Positions 54,285 to 63,052 of a stretch of 64,000 bases of DNA are shown here, piece after piece (position 1 is the first letter of the stretch; the number at the start of each line of letters is the position of its first letter). The translations under genes were made by a program, and so were the position numbers. The DNA lies in NCBI RefSeq assembly GCF_041200145.1, contig NZ_CP165734.1:2108001-2172000 (forward strand), written 5' to 3'. The notes below the pieces were generated by a model. That model was not told the origin of the DNA and ran no database searches. It saw only the letters and a program-made list of their open reading frames with translations. This DNA is from Bradyrhizobium sp. LLZ17. GTDB lineage: Bacteria; Pseudomonadota; Alphaproteobacteria; Rhizobiales; Xanthobacteraceae.

Positions 54285-55931
54285 TCAACCTCTGGCGATG
54301 TCGCGCATCGCGGCACGGCTGCCGCGATCGACCTCGCGCAGCAGCTTGTAGACGTCGCGCTTGCGAGCGTGAAACGCAGCCATGTCGGGCGCGGTCGGCT
54401 CGCTCTTGCCTCCCAGCGCCGACATTTTCGCCATGGTCTCGCCGATCGAAACACAGGCGCCGCCGGCCACCGCCCCGAGCATCGCGGCGCCCAGCAGCAC
54501 CGGCTCTTTCGTTTGCGGCAGCGCGACCGTGAGACCGGTGGTATCGGCCATGATCTGCCGCACCAGCGGACTGCGGCTGGCGCCGCCGCCCATGATCATG
54601 ATGCTGGAGTGAACGCCATGCGCGGCAAAAGCTTCGATCACCTCGGCGAGCCCGTAAGCGAGTCCGCACAGGCCGGCGACGAACAGCCGCTCCATCGCGC
54701 CGGTGTCGGTGTCAAGATCGAGCCCCGCGATCACCGCGCGCGTATCGGGATCGGCGTAAGGCGAGCGGTTGCCGATGAATTCGGGGAGGACATGGACGTC
54801 GCGGGCCAGCAACGCGGCACGGCTGGCATCGCCGGCGCGCGCGATGATGCGACGCTCAAGGTGCTCGATCAAGTCAACGCCCTCGCTGCGCGCCGCCGCG
54901 TTCGCCTCGGCATGGCCCGGATGCGATTTGAGGAGGTGGTCGATCGCCGCGCCCGCGGCCGATTGACCACCCTCGTTGAGCCAGAAGTCCGGCACCATGC
55001 CGGAATAATATGGTCCCCACACGCCGGGCACGAAGCACGGCTGTTTCGTCGTCGCCATGATGCAGGCCGACGTTCCCATGATGTAGGCAAGGCGATCGCT
55101 GACATCGGTCGCCCCGCCCGATCCGTCACGGCCGCCGATCGCGCCGATGCCGCCGGCATGCGCATCGATCAGCGACGCGCCGACGGGCGTGCCCGGCGTC
55201 AGGCCGAGATCGGCTGCGGCTGCACGTGTGAGACCGTCGCCGAGCCGCGTGCCAGGCGCCACGATGCCGGTACCGATGCGGGCATATTTCTCGGCCACGA
55301 ACTCCGAGAGACCGATGCGCTTGAAGAATGGCGCGCTCCAGCCGCCGCCGTCATGGGCGAGATAGTTCCATTTGCAGGTGACGGTGCAGGTCGAGCGCTG
55401 CAACGAGCCGGTGGCGCGCCAGGTCAGGTAATCCGCCAGATCGAAGAAATGGCCCGCGGCGTCAAAGCTCGCCCGCAGGTGCCGCTTCAGCCATAACAGC
55501 TTCGGCATCTCCATCTCGGGCGAGATCGAGCCGCCGACATAGCGCAGCACTGAATCTTCGGTCTCATTGATCAGCCGCGCCTCGGCCGTGGCGCGATGGT
55601 CCATCCAGACGATGACGTTGCGCTGCTTGTCGCCGGACGTGCTGACGGTGACCGGCTCGCCCTGCCGGTTGAGGACGACCAGCGAACAGGTCGCATCAAA
55701 ACCGATGCCGCCGATGCTGTCGGGCGCGACGCCGGCCTCAGCCACCGCGGCCCGCACCGATTTCACGCAGGCGTGCCAGATGTCGGAGGACGACTGCTCG
55801 ACGATATCGCCGGCCTCTTGCCAGATTCGAATAGGATGCCTGGCGGTCGCCAGAAGCGTGCCTGCTTCGTCAAACACCCCTGCCCGCGTGCTCGTGGTCC
55901 CTACGTCGACGCCGATATACGCTCGCGGCAT
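54285..55931 (-). CDS. FGGY-family carbohydrate kinase (ribulokinase-like)
   Basis: This 548-residue FGGY kinase has the ATP-binding start YIGVDVGTTSTRAGVFDEAG, the substrate region VIVWMDHRATAEA and the C-terminal MGGGASRSPLVRQIMADT. Its length and DHRA motif are closer to pentulose (ribulose-type) kinases than to 480-residue xylulokinases. It follows the SDR gene, so the SDR may give a ketopentose or ketohexose that this enzyme phosphorylates. ATG 55931 has GGGGAG upstream; a GTG two codons earlier is in frame. It is 5 bases upstream of the PfkB kinase gene. Confidence 0.88.
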   Translation of the reverse strand: MPRAYIGVDVGTTSTRAGVFDEAGTLLATARHPIRIWQEAGDIVEQSSSDIWHACVKSVRAAVAEAGVAPDSIGGIGFDATCSLVVLNRQGEPVTVSTSGDKQRNVIVWMDHRATAEARLINETEDSVLRYVGGSISPEMEMPKLLWLKRHLRASFDAAGHFFDLADYLTWRATGSLQRSTCTVTCKWNYLAHDGGGWSAPFFKRIGLSEFVAEKYARIGTGIVAPGTRLGDGLTRAAAADLGLTPGTPVGASLIDAHAGGIGAIGGRDGSGGATDVSDRLAYIMGTSACIMATTKQPCFVPGVWGPYYSGMVPDFWLNEGGQSAAGAAIDHLLKSHPGHAEANAAARSEGVDLIEHLERRIIARAGDASRAALLARDVHVLPEFIGNRSPYADPDTRAVIAGLDLDTDTGAMERLFVAGLCGLAYGLAEVIEAFAAHGVHSSIMIMGGGASRSPLVRQIMADTTGLTVALPQTKEPVLLGAAMLGAVAGGACVSIGETMAKMSALGGKSEPTAPDMAAFHARKRDVYKLLREVDRGSRAAMRDIARG

Positions 55932-55970
55932 TGTCACTCCCCGATCGCTTTCGTCAATTTTGACGCAAGC

Positions 55971-56744
55971 CTACCAGCAAGTGTAGCCGCCATCCACCAG
56001 CACGATGCTGCCGGTCATCAGGCTCGCGGCCTCGGAGGCCAGGAACAGGACGACGGAGGCGATCTCGTCGACCTGCCCCATCCGCCCCATTGGGGTTCCA
56101 CCGATCCAGGCGTCGTACATTTTGGCGTTGCTCTTGACGAAGGCGTTGAGCGGCGTCTCGATATAGGTCGGCGCCACCGCGTTGACGCGGATGCCGCGCG
56201 CGCCCCATTCGGCGGCCAGCGACTTGGTCAAATGGTGCACGCCGGCCTTGGAAGCATTGTAGAACGCCTGCTCCTGCGGCTTGTTGACGATGAAGCCCGA
56301 CATCGAGCCGATATTGACGATGGCGCCGCTTTTGGCCTTGAGCATGTGCTTGCCGAACTCGCGGCAGCACCAGAACGTGCCGTTGAGATTGACGTCGATG
56401 ACGTTGAGCCAGTGCTCGTCCGTCACGGTCTCCGCCGGCGTCTCGCTGCGGGCGATGCCGGCATTGTTGACGAGGATATCGACCTTGCCATGGCGGGCGA
56501 CGAGGTCGTTGGCGACTTCCGCCACGCGCTTGGTGTCGGTGACGTCCATGATCGCAGTTTCAACGTCATAGCCTTTCGCCTTCAGGCTGGCCTTGGCGCT
56601 GTCGGCCATCTTGCTGTCGCGGTCGCCGATCACGACCCTGGCGCCCGCTTCGGCCAGCGCCTCCGCGCAGGCCAGCCCAATGCCCTGCCCACCGCCGGTG
56701 ATGAACGCGGTCTTGCCGGTCAGCTTGAATTTTTCCAGGTACAT
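55971..56744 (-). CDS. Short-chain dehydrogenase/reductase (polyol dehydrogenase, SmoS-like position)
   Basis: This 257-residue classical SDR has the NAD(P)-binding TGGGQGIGLACAEAL near residue 16, NNAGIA at about 95, the catalytic serine in NIGSMSG and the YxxxK pair in FYNASKAG, and it ends LVDGGYTCW. It sits between the ABC ATPase and the two sugar kinases, where Rhodobacter has sorbitol dehydrogenase smoS. It likely oxidises a sugar alcohol to a ketose. ATG 56744 lacks a clear ribosome-binding site and is preceded by 11-base tandem repeats. Confidence 0.88.
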   Translation of the reverse strand: MYLEKFKLTGKTAFITGGGQGIGLACAEALAEAGARVVIGDRDSKMADSAKASLKAKGYDVETAIMDVTDTKRVAEVANDLVARHGKVDILVNNAGIARSETPAETVTDEHWLNVIDVNLNGTFWCCREFGKHMLKAKSGAIVNIGSMSGFIVNKPQEQAFYNASKAGVHHLTKSLAAEWGARGIRVNAVAPTYIETPLNAFVKSNAKMYDAWIGGTPMGRMGQVDEIASVVLFLASEAASLMTGSIVLVDGGYTCW

Positions 56745-56753
56745 GTTGATTGT

Positions 56754-56792
56754 CCGTTTCTTGCCGTTTTCTTGCGGTTTTCTTGCCGTTTC
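56754..56792 (-). repeat. Tandem 11-bp repeats before the SDR gene
   Basis: Three full units (on the plus strand CTTGCCGTTTT, CTTGCGGTTTT, CTTGCCGTTTC) and a partial one fill most of the 51 bases between the ATPase stop and the SDR ATG. On the mRNA strand they read AAAACGGCAAG-like, purine-rich but not a standard ribosome-binding site. Copy-number change would alter the leader of the SDR gene. Confidence 0.7.
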
Positions 56793-56795
56793 TCG

Positions 56796-57803
56796 TCAGC
56801 CCCGAATGGCGTTGCCGCTCGCGTCGAAGCGATGGATGCGCGCGGGGTCCGGCACCAGCGACACTCGGTCGCCGGCATGCAGGCTCAGTTCGCCGATGTA
56901 GCGCGCCGTCAGCATGCCGAGCGGCCCGGCATCGACATAGAGGAAGGTGTCGCTGCCGAGATGCTCGGCGACCGCAATCGTGCCGAGCCAACCGCCGGCG
57001 CCGTCGCGCTCGATCTTGAGATGTTCCGGCCGCACGCCGATGGTGATCGCGCCCTGCTGCGTGGCTGGGTCGCCCGTCACCAGATTCATCTTCGGCGAGC
57101 CGATGAAGCCGGCGACGAACAGATTCGCGGGCTTTTCGTACAGATCCAGCGGCGAGCCGTACTGCTCGATCTTGCCGCCGTTGAGCACGACGATCTTGTC
57201 GGCCATGGTCATGGCTTCGACCTGATCATGGGTGACGTAGATCGCGGTGGTGCCGAGCTGCTTCTGCAGCCGCGTCACCTCGATGCGCATCTGCACGCGC
57301 AAGGCCGCATCGAGGTTCGACAGCGGCTCGTCGAACAGGAACGCCTTGGGCTCGCGGACGATGGCGCGCCCGATCGCGACGCGCTGGCGCTGGCCGCCGG
57401 AGAGCTCGCGCGGCTTGCGGTCGAGATAGGGCGTGAGGTTCAGCGTCGCGGCCGCCGCCTCGACCTTGCGGTTGATCTCGTCCTTGGCGAGCCCCGCCAT
57501 CTTCAGACCGAAGCCGATATTGCCGCGCACGCTCATATGCGGATAAAGCGCGTAGGACTGGAACACCATCGACAGGCCGCGCTTGGCGGGCGGTGTGTCG
57601 ACGACGTTCTTGCCGTCGATCAAGATCTTGCCGCCGGAGACGTCCTCAAGCCCGGCGATCAGCCGCAACAACGTGGTCTTGCCGCAGCCGGACGGCCCGA
57701 CGAACACCACAAAGGAGCCGTCCTCGATCTCGAGATCGGCGCCCTTGATGATGTGCACGGGGCCGAAGGACTTTTGCACGTCCTGAAGTGTAATCTGACC
57801 CAT
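56796..57803 (-). CDS. Sugar/polyol ABC transporter ATPase (UgpC/MalK/SmoK type)
   Basis: This 335-residue ATPase of the MalK family has Walker [19 protein letters not shown], signature [19 protein letters not shown], Walker [20 protein letters not shown] and H-loop [16 protein letters not shown]. The C-terminal TOBE domain contains GVRPEHLKI. It energises the importer formed by the upstream SBP and two permeases. It lies 16 bases after the second permease. Intact. Confidence 0.92.
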   Translation of the reverse strand: MGQITLQDVQKSFGPVHIIKGADLEIEDGSFVVFVGPSGCGKTTLLRLIAGLEDVSGGKILIDGKNVVDTPPAKRGLSMVFQSYALYPHMSVRGNIGFGLKMAGLAKDEINRKVEAAAATLNLTPYLDRKPRELSGGQRQRVAIGRAIVREPKAFLFDEPLSNLDAALRVQMRIEVTRLQKQLGTTAIYVTHDQVEAMTMADKIVVLNGGKIEQYGSPLDLYEKPANLFVAGFIGSPKMNLVTGDPATQQGAITIGVRPEHLKIERDGAGGWLGTIAVAEHLGSDTFLYVDAGPLGMLTARYIGELSLHAGDRVSLVPDPARIHRFDASGNAIRG

Positions 57804-57819
57804 GATCCGGCAGCCCTTC

Positions 57820-58650
57820 TTACTTTACCGCGCCAAAGGTGAGCCCGCGCACGAGCTGCTTCTGGCTGAACCAACCGAGGACGAGAATGGGCGCGATCGC
57901 CAGCGTGGACGCCGCCGACAATTTTGCCCAGAACAGCCCTTCCGGGCTCGAATAGGACGCGATGAACACGGTGAGCGGCGCGGCGCTGGAGGTCGACAGA
58001 TTGAGCGTCCAGAAAGCCTCGTTCCAGGCCAGGATCAGATTGAGCAGCAGCGTCGAGGCGAGGCCCGGGATCGCCATCGGCGTCAGCACATAGACGAGTT
58101 CGCGGCCGATGGTGGCGCCGTCCATGCGCGCGGCTTCGAGGATGTCGCGCGGGATCTCCTTGAAATAGGTGAACAGCATCCAGATCACGATCGGCAAATT
58201 GCCGAGGCAGAGGATGAAGATCAGTCCGGCACGGGAATCGAGCAGGCCGAAGGTCCTGTAGATCAGGTAGATCGGCACCAGCACGCCGACCGGCGGCATC
58301 ATCTTGGTCGAGAGCATCCAGAGCAGGATGTCCTTGGTGCGCTTGGTCGGCGAGAACGCCATCGACCAGGCCGCGGGAATGGCGATCAACAGCGCAATCA
58401 GCGTCGAGCCGCCGGCGATCATGATCGAGTTGAGCGCGTGATGCAGATAGTCGCTGCGCTCCTGCACGGTCGCATAGTTTTCCAGGGTCCAGTGGAAGAA
58501 CAGGAAGGACGGCGGAATGGCGAAGGCCTCGAGCTCGGTCTTGAAGCTCGCCAGCACCATCCACAGGATCGGGAAGAAGATCAGGAAGCCGAAGAACCAG
58601 GCTCCGATCGTCGATATCGCCACCCGCCGCGTCGTCGCCATCCGCGCCAT
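57820..58650 (-). CDS. Polyol ABC transporter permease (SmoG/MalG type)
   Basis: This 276-residue membrane permease has first span [18 protein letters not shown], the family EAA loop [20 protein letters not shown] and end [11 protein letters not shown], typical of the MalG type. ATG 58650 is preceded by GGAGACG and lies 4 bases after the stop of the other permease. A longer frame upstream overlaps that gene and is not needed. Intact. Confidence 0.9.
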   Translation of the reverse strand: MARMATTRRVAISTIGAWFFGFLIFFPILWMVLASFKTELEAFAIPPSFLFFHWTLENYATVQERSDYLHHALNSIMIAGGSTLIALLIAIPAAWSMAFSPTKRTKDILLWMLSTKMMPPVGVLVPIYLIYRTFGLLDSRAGLIFILCLGNLPIVIWMLFTYFKEIPRDILEAARMDGATIGRELVYVLTPMAIPGLASTLLLNLILAWNEAFWTLNLSTSSAAPLTVFIASYSSPEGLFWAKLSAASTLAIAPILVLGWFSQKQLVRGLTFGAVK

Positions 58651-58654
58651 GGTC

Positions 58655-59527
58655 TCACGTCTCCAGATTGCGGCCGACGATGCGGACCAGGAAGAAGGCG
58701 ACGACATTGGCGATCACCACCGCCACGAGGCCGCCGGCCGACGCGGTGCCGACGTCGTACTGGATCAGCGCCTGCGAATAGATCAGGAACGCGATGTTGG
58801 TGGTTTGAAGGCCCGGACCGCCGCCCGTGGTGACGTAGATTTCCGCGAACACGGTCAGTAGGAAGATGGTCTCGATCAGGATCACCACCGTGATCGGCCG
58901 CGCCAGGTGCGGCAGCGTGATGTAGATGAAAGCCGAGAGCGCGCTGGCGCCATCCATCTCGGCCGCCTCCTTCTGCTCCTCGTCGAGCGATTGCAGCGCG
59001 GTGAGCAAGATCAGCGTCGCGAACGGCAGCCATTGCCAGGCAACGATCAGGATCACGGCGAGCAGCGGCGCATCGGTGAACCAGTCGATCGGGGTCAGCC
59101 CGAACACCGAGGCGATCCAGGCAAACAGCCCGGACACCGGATGCATCAAGAGGTTCTTCCAGACCAGCGCGCTCACCGTCGGCATCACGAAGAACGGCGC
59201 GATCACCATCAACCGCACGATGTTGAGGCCGATCACGGGCTGGTCGAGCAGCACCGCCAGCGGAATGCCAAGCAGGATGGTCAGCGCCAGCACCGAGCCG
59301 ACCAGCACCAGCGTGTTCTGAAGCGAGGCGAGGAAGGCGGGATCGGTGAGGAAGTAGCGAAAATTCTCCAGACCGACGAACGCCTCGGAGCCGGGGTCGA
59401 GCAGGCTGTAATGCAGCGTCGCGAAATAGATCGTCAGCGCGAGCGGAACGATCATCCAGATGAACAGCAGCCCGACGGCAGGGGCGAGAAGCGACCGCGC
59501 AAGGAACTGCGTCTGCCGGGTTGCCAT
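58655..59527 (-). CDS. Polyol ABC transporter permease (SmoF/MalF type)
   Basis: This 290-residue permease has an N-terminal span LLAPAVGLLFIWMIVPLAL, the ENFRYFLTDPAFLASLQNT region and the EAA loop EEQKEAAEMDGASALSAFIY. The final span is near VVIANVVAFFLVRIVGR. It is the second gene of the polyol operon, about 100 bases after the SBP gene. Paired with the MalG-type permease it should form the channel. Intact. Confidence 0.9.
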   Translation of the reverse strand: MATRQTQFLARSLLAPAVGLLFIWMIVPLALTIYFATLHYSLLDPGSEAFVGLENFRYFLTDPAFLASLQNTLVLVGSVLALTILLGIPLAVLLDQPVIGLNIVRLMVIAPFFVMPTVSALVWKNLLMHPVSGLFAWIASVFGLTPIDWFTDAPLLAVILIVAWQWLPFATLILLTALQSLDEEQKEAAEMDGASALSAFIYITLPHLARPITVVILIETIFLLTVFAEIYVTTGGGPGLQTTNIAFLIYSQALIQYDVGTASAGGLVAVVIANVVAFFLVRIVGRNLET

Positions 59528-59629
59528 CCACGCGTCTCCTCGGGGCGGGGGAAAAGGCGGCCATCCATCAAGCGATAGTGGATGGCCGCAGGTGTGAGCT
59601 CAGGGAGAGCCCCGGGTCTAGTTTCTGGT

Positions 59630-60943
59630 CTACTTGATGTAGCCGGCGCGCTTCATCTCACGCTCGGTCGAGGATTGAGCCGCGGCAAGCGCTGCGTCGA
59701 CCGTCATCGAGCCGGCGAGTGCGGCCGAGAACTGCTGGCCCACCTGAGTGCCGATGCCCTGGAATTCAGGGATGGCGGCGTATTGCACGCCGACATAGGG
59801 CACGGGCTTCACAGTCGGCTTGTTCGGATTGGCGGCGTCGATTGAGGCCAGCGTCAGCTTGGCGAACGGGGCGACTTTCAGATAGTCGGGGTTCTGGTAG
59901 AGCGACGTCCGCGTGCCCGGCGGCACGTTGGCCCAGCCGTCCTTCGCAGCCACGAGCTTGGTGTAGTCCTTGCTGGTTGCCCAGGCGATGAACTTCTCAG
60001 CCGCCTCGCTCTTCTTCGAGCCGGCGGGAATCGCGAGGCTCCAGGCCCACAGCCAGTTGGCGTTCTTGCCGAGCCCGGCATTGGGCGCAAGCGCGAAGCC
60101 GACCTTGTCGGCGACCTTGGAGTCCTTCGGGTTGGTGACGAAGGATGCCGCCACGGTGGCGTCAATCCACATCGCGCATTTGCCGGCGTTGAACAACGCG
60201 AGGTTCTCGTTGAAGCCGTTGGAGCTGGCGCCGGGAGGGCCGGCCTCCTTCATGAGATTGACGTACGTCGTGAGCGTCGTCTTCCATTCCGGCGTGTTGA
60301 ACTGCGGCTCCCACTTCTCGTCGAACCAGCGCGCGCCGTAGGAATTGGCCATGGCGGACAGGAACGCCATGTTCTCGCCCCAGCCGGCCTTGCCGCGCAG
60401 GCAGATGCCGTAGACACCCGCGCTCTTGTCGGTGAGCTTCTTGGCCGCGTCGACCACGAAGTCCCAGGTCGGGCTCTCCGGCATCTTCAACCCGGCCTTC
60501 TCGAACAGGTCAGTGCGGTACATCACCATCGAGCTCTCGCCGTAGAACGGCGCGGCATAGAGCTTGCCGTCGACGGAGACCGCATCCCTGATCTTCGGCA
60601 GGAGGTCAGCGACATCGTAGTCGGCACCGAGATTGGCGAGCGGCACCAGCCAACCCTTCTTGGCCCAGATCGGCACTTCGTAGGTGCCGATGGTCAGCAC
60701 GTCGAACTGGCCGCCCTTGGTGGCGATGTCGGTGGTGACGCGCTGACGCAGCACGTTTTCCTCCAGCGTCACCCATTTGACGGTGATATCGGGATTTTTC
60801 TTGGTGAAGTCACCCGTCATCCCCTGCATGCGGATCATGTCGCCGTTGTTGACGGTGGCGATCGTCAGGGTCGTTTCGGCCATCACGGGGACGGCCAGCA
60901 ACAGGCAAGACGCGCCGCAGACGGCGCCGAGGACGTGTTTCAC
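59630..60943 (-). CDS. Polyol ABC transporter substrate-binding protein (SmoE/MtlE-like)
   Basis: This 437-residue family 1 binding protein has a signal peptide (VKHVLGAVCGASCLLLAVP..., ending VMAET) and NNGDMIRMQGMTGDFTKK, followed by GGQFDVLTIGTYEVPIWAKK, as in known sorbitol/mannitol-binding proteins. The GTG start at 60943 is preferred because AGGGGAGG lies 6 bases upstream and the signal begins there. It is the first gene of the leftward polyol operon. The candidate operator at 60970-61004 lies 27-61 bases upstream. The ligand is a sugar alcohol by analogy. Confidence 0.88.
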   Translation of the reverse strand: MKHVLGAVCGASCLLLAVPVMAETTLTIATVNNGDMIRMQGMTGDFTKKNPDITVKWVTLEENVLRQRVTTDIATKGGQFDVLTIGTYEVPIWAKKGWLVPLANLGADYDVADLLPKIRDAVSVDGKLYAAPFYGESSMVMYRTDLFEKAGLKMPESPTWDFVVDAAKKLTDKSAGVYGICLRGKAGWGENMAFLSAMANSYGARWFDEKWEPQFNTPEWKTTLTTYVNLMKEAGPPGASSNGFNENLALFNAGKCAMWIDATVAASFVTNPKDSKVADKVGFALAPNAGLGKNANWLWAWSLAIPAGSKKSEAAEKFIAWATSKDYTKLVAAKDGWANVPPGTRTSLYQNPDYLKVAPFAKLTLASIDAANPNKPTVKPVPYVGVQYAAIPEFQGIGTQVGQQFSAALAGSMTVDAALAAAQSSTEREMKRAGYIK

Positions 60944-61260
60944 GATGACCTCCCCTAAACTCGCGTTTCTGAGCATATGCCCACGCGTTGAGCGTATGTT
61001 CAACCGAGGGGGCGGCGATTGTCAAGCAGGCGCGCGGCTGTCTCGGCAACTTATGAGTGCTGCGGTGCGGGAGGGACGAGAGATGACGCCTCACCCACGC
61101 TGTCATGCCCCGCGAAGGCGGGGCATCCAGTACTCCGTGCCGTCTATTGGTTTGCCCCAAGAGGAGCCGCGGCGTACTGGATCGTCCGCCTTCGCGGACG
61201 ATGACAGTGTTACGTGGGGAAAGACCACCCGCCTCGCAGGCACGCGAAGAGCGAGCCGCC
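60944..61260. repeat. Intergenic region with a nested palindromic repeat (61101-61206)
   Basis: This 317-base region contains the operator above and, at 61101-61206, a repeat with mirror ends. TGTCATGCCCCGCGAAGGCG opens it and GGATCGTCCGCCTTCGCGGA closes it before ATGACA. Each half has its own hairpin (GCCCCGC-GAAG-GCGGGGC; CGTCCGC-CTTC-GCGGACG), and the inner arms ATCCAGTAC and GTACTGGAT also pair. This family is common between genes of Bradyrhizobium-like bacteria. No gene is seen here. Confidence 0.7.
60970..61004 (-). promoter_or_regulatory. Candidate operator/promoter of the polyol operon
   Basis: The plus strand shows CATATGCCCAC, 4 bases, TGAGC, 4 bases, GTTCA. The same layout occurs before the HAD gene at 62895-62923. 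On the transcribed strand CATATG would serve as -10, with TTGAAC 18 bases upstream as -35, and the TGAGC-N4-G(C/T)TCA dyad covers the -35 side. A SorC-type repressor encoded nearby is the natural candidate to bind it. Confidence 0.6.
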
Positions 61261-62211
61261 CTATCTCTCCAGAATCGCGCGCGCGGTGGCCTCGTCCGTG
61301 ATCAAGCCGTTGATCAGCCGTCCGTTCAGCGCCGCGGCGATCGCCGGCACCTTGGCCCCGCCGACCGCGGCGCCGATCGTGGTGGCCTTGGCCGGCACTT
61401 CCGGCGGAATGCTGGTCAGGCGCTTGTTGGTGCCGGCCTTGAGCAGGCGGCCTTTGGCGTCATAGGCCCAGCCGGTGATCTCGCCGATGGCGCCCTGCCG
61501 CATCATCTCGAACAATTCGTCGCGGGTGACGAAGCCGTCGACATGGATCTGCGCCTTCTGGTCCATCTGCCCGATGCCGACGAGCCGCAGATCGGCCTTG
61601 GCCGCGACCGCCTTCACCTTGGCGATCGGCTCGATCCGGACCATCTTGTTGCGCTCGTCCTCGGACGACATCAGGAACGGCAGCGGCATCGGATAGTGCC
61701 GCGCGCCGGTGCGGTCGGCGAGGCGGCCGACGGTGTCGTAGAAGCTCGCTGAGCCGTCGGCAGAGATGTTGCCGACCAGCGAAACGATCTGGTGGTTGGG
61801 CCGGTCGATCGGCGTGACGCGCTCGACTGCAGCGCGCACCGCGCGCCCGGTGCCGAGCGCGACGATCACCGGCGTCTCCGCGCGCAACGTCGAATCCAGC
61901 AAATTGGCGCAGCGTTCGGCGATGCCGGCGGTAGCCTGCAGCGCCGCTGGATCGGCCGGCACCACCTCGCAATGGACGAGATCGAAACGCTGCCTCAACC
62001 GCGCCGCCAGCTCCATGCAGGCGGCGATGGGATGTTCGAGGCGGAACGTGATCAGCCGCTCGGCGAGGCATAGCGAGACCAGCCGCTGGGCAGAGGCCCG
62101 CGACACCTGGAGCATCTTTGCGATCTCGTCCTGGGTGTGGCCGGCAATGAAATAGAGCCAGCCGGCGCGCGCGGCGTCGTCGAGCCGTGATTTTTCGTTC
62201 TCGACGGCCAT
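61261..62211 (-). CDS. SorC-family sugar-binding transcriptional regulator (SmoC-like)
   Basis: This 316-residue regulator has an N-terminal HTH (YFIAGHTQDEIAKMLQVSRA, QRLVSLCLAERL) and a C-terminal sugar-phosphate-binding domain (ETPVIVALGTGRAVRAAVE, HQIVSLVGNISADGS). It belongs to the SorC/DeoR effector fold found with smo/mtl polyol operons. It is encoded 7 bases after the HAD gene and upstream of the importer operon on the same strand. The shared dyad at both promoters suggests that it controls the importer operon and its own unit. The effector is probably a phosphorylated sugar from the pathway. Confidence 0.9.
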   Translation of the reverse strand: MAVENEKSRLDDAARAGWLYFIAGHTQDEIAKMLQVSRASAQRLVSLCLAERLITFRLEHPIAACMELAARLRQRFDLVHCEVVPADPAALQATAGIAERCANLLDSTLRAETPVIVALGTGRAVRAAVERVTPIDRPNHQIVSLVGNISADGSASFYDTVGRLADRTGARHYPMPLPFLMSSEDERNKMVRIEPIAKVKAVAAKADLRLVGIGQMDQKAQIHVDGFVTRDELFEMMRQGAIGEITGWAYDAKGRLLKAGTNKRLTSIPPEVPAKATTIGAAVGGAKVPAIAAALNGRLINGLITDEATARAILER

Positions 62212-62218
62212 GATGGCC

Positions 62219-62881
62219 TCACGCCTCCCAGAAATCGCTCATGCGCGCGAAGACCCGATCGGCTCCGGCCGCGGACAATAACGCCTGGCCGTCACGGGCG
62301 CCATAATGGCTGCCGCCGACAAATCCCCAGACCGTCATGCCGGCCGCCTTCGCGGCCTGGACGCCGCTGACGCTGTCCTCGATCACCAGCGCGCGCGAGG
62401 GATCGGCCTGCATCCTCGCGGCGGCATAGAGGAAGAGATCCGGCGCCGGCTTGCCGTGCTTGACCATCTGCGCGGTGAAAAGCCGGTTGCCGAAATGGCT
62501 GCGGAGGCCGGTGACGTCGAGCGACAGCGAGACACGATCGATGTCGCTGGAGGACGCGACGCAGAACGGCGCGCGCAACGCGGATATCACATCGGCGACG
62601 CCTGAGATGGGTTGAAGCGACCCAGCGAAGCTGTTCAGCACATGCGACTTCAATCGCGGCAGAAAGCCGTCCGGCACGGCCTGTCCAAGGTCACGATAAT
62701 GCTGCTCGATCGCCTTCGTGCTGCGTCCGAGGAAGAGTTCGAGTGCCTGTCCTTCGCTAAGCGCGATCCCAAACTCGGCCAGCACCTCCGACAGGCACCG
62801 ACAGCTCAACAGCTCGCTATCGACGAGCACGCCATCGCAATCGAAGATGATGAGATCGGGCTCCGGCCGGTTTTGGTCCAT
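62219..62881 (-). CDS. HAD-superfamily phosphatase (subfamily IA)
   Basis: This 220-residue HAD hydrolase has motif I DCDGVLVDS (Asp14 and Asp16), motif II in CVASSSDIDRV, motif III lysine in KHGKPAPDLFLYAAARM and motif IV VIEDSVSGVQAAKAAG. The cap domain fits beta-phosphoglucomutase/YqaB-like sugar phosphatases. It is the first gene of the HAD-regulator unit, so it probably dephosphorylates a sugar or polyol phosphate of the pathway. ATG 62881 has GGCGGGA just upstream. Intact. Confidence 0.9.
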   Translation of the reverse strand: MDQNRPEPDLIIFDCDGVLVDSELLSCRCLSEVLAEFGIALSEGQALELFLGRSTKAIEQHYRDLGQAVPDGFLPRLKSHVLNSFAGSLQPISGVADVISALRAPFCVASSSDIDRVSLSLDVTGLRSHFGNRLFTAQMVKHGKPAPDLFLYAAARMQADPSRALVIEDSVSGVQAAKAAGMTVWGFVGGSHYGARDGQALLSAAGADRVFARMSDFWEA

Positions 62882-62891
62882 CCCGCCATTC

Positions 62892-62924
62892 GATCATATG
62901 CCCACTTCGTGAGCAATAGCTCAC
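62892..62924 (-). promoter_or_regulatory. Candidate operator/promoter of the HAD-SorC unit
   Basis: CATATGCCCAC (62895-62905), 4 bases, then the perfect dyad TGAGC-N4-GCTCA (62910-62923). It matches the site at 60970-61004 in order and spacing. The dyad ends 29 bases before the HAD ATG. It suggests that the regulator controls its own gene. Confidence 0.6.
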
Positions 62925-63052
62925 TTCCGACGCCGCGTTCCCGGTGCTGCCCGCGAACGGACCAGCCCGCGCTATGCACAGACTTAACGTGATCTTAAAG
63001 TTGTGGCGCTGATCTGCTGCTCGCTCTCTCAGCAGCGAGGCGTGAGACGTTC

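Noticed and set aside
55596..57842. A 748-residue open frame on the plus strand
   Set aside because: It lies opposite the FGGY kinase, SDR and ABC ATPase genes, which have clear motifs; long antisense frames are common in GC-rich DNA. No family motif is seen in it.
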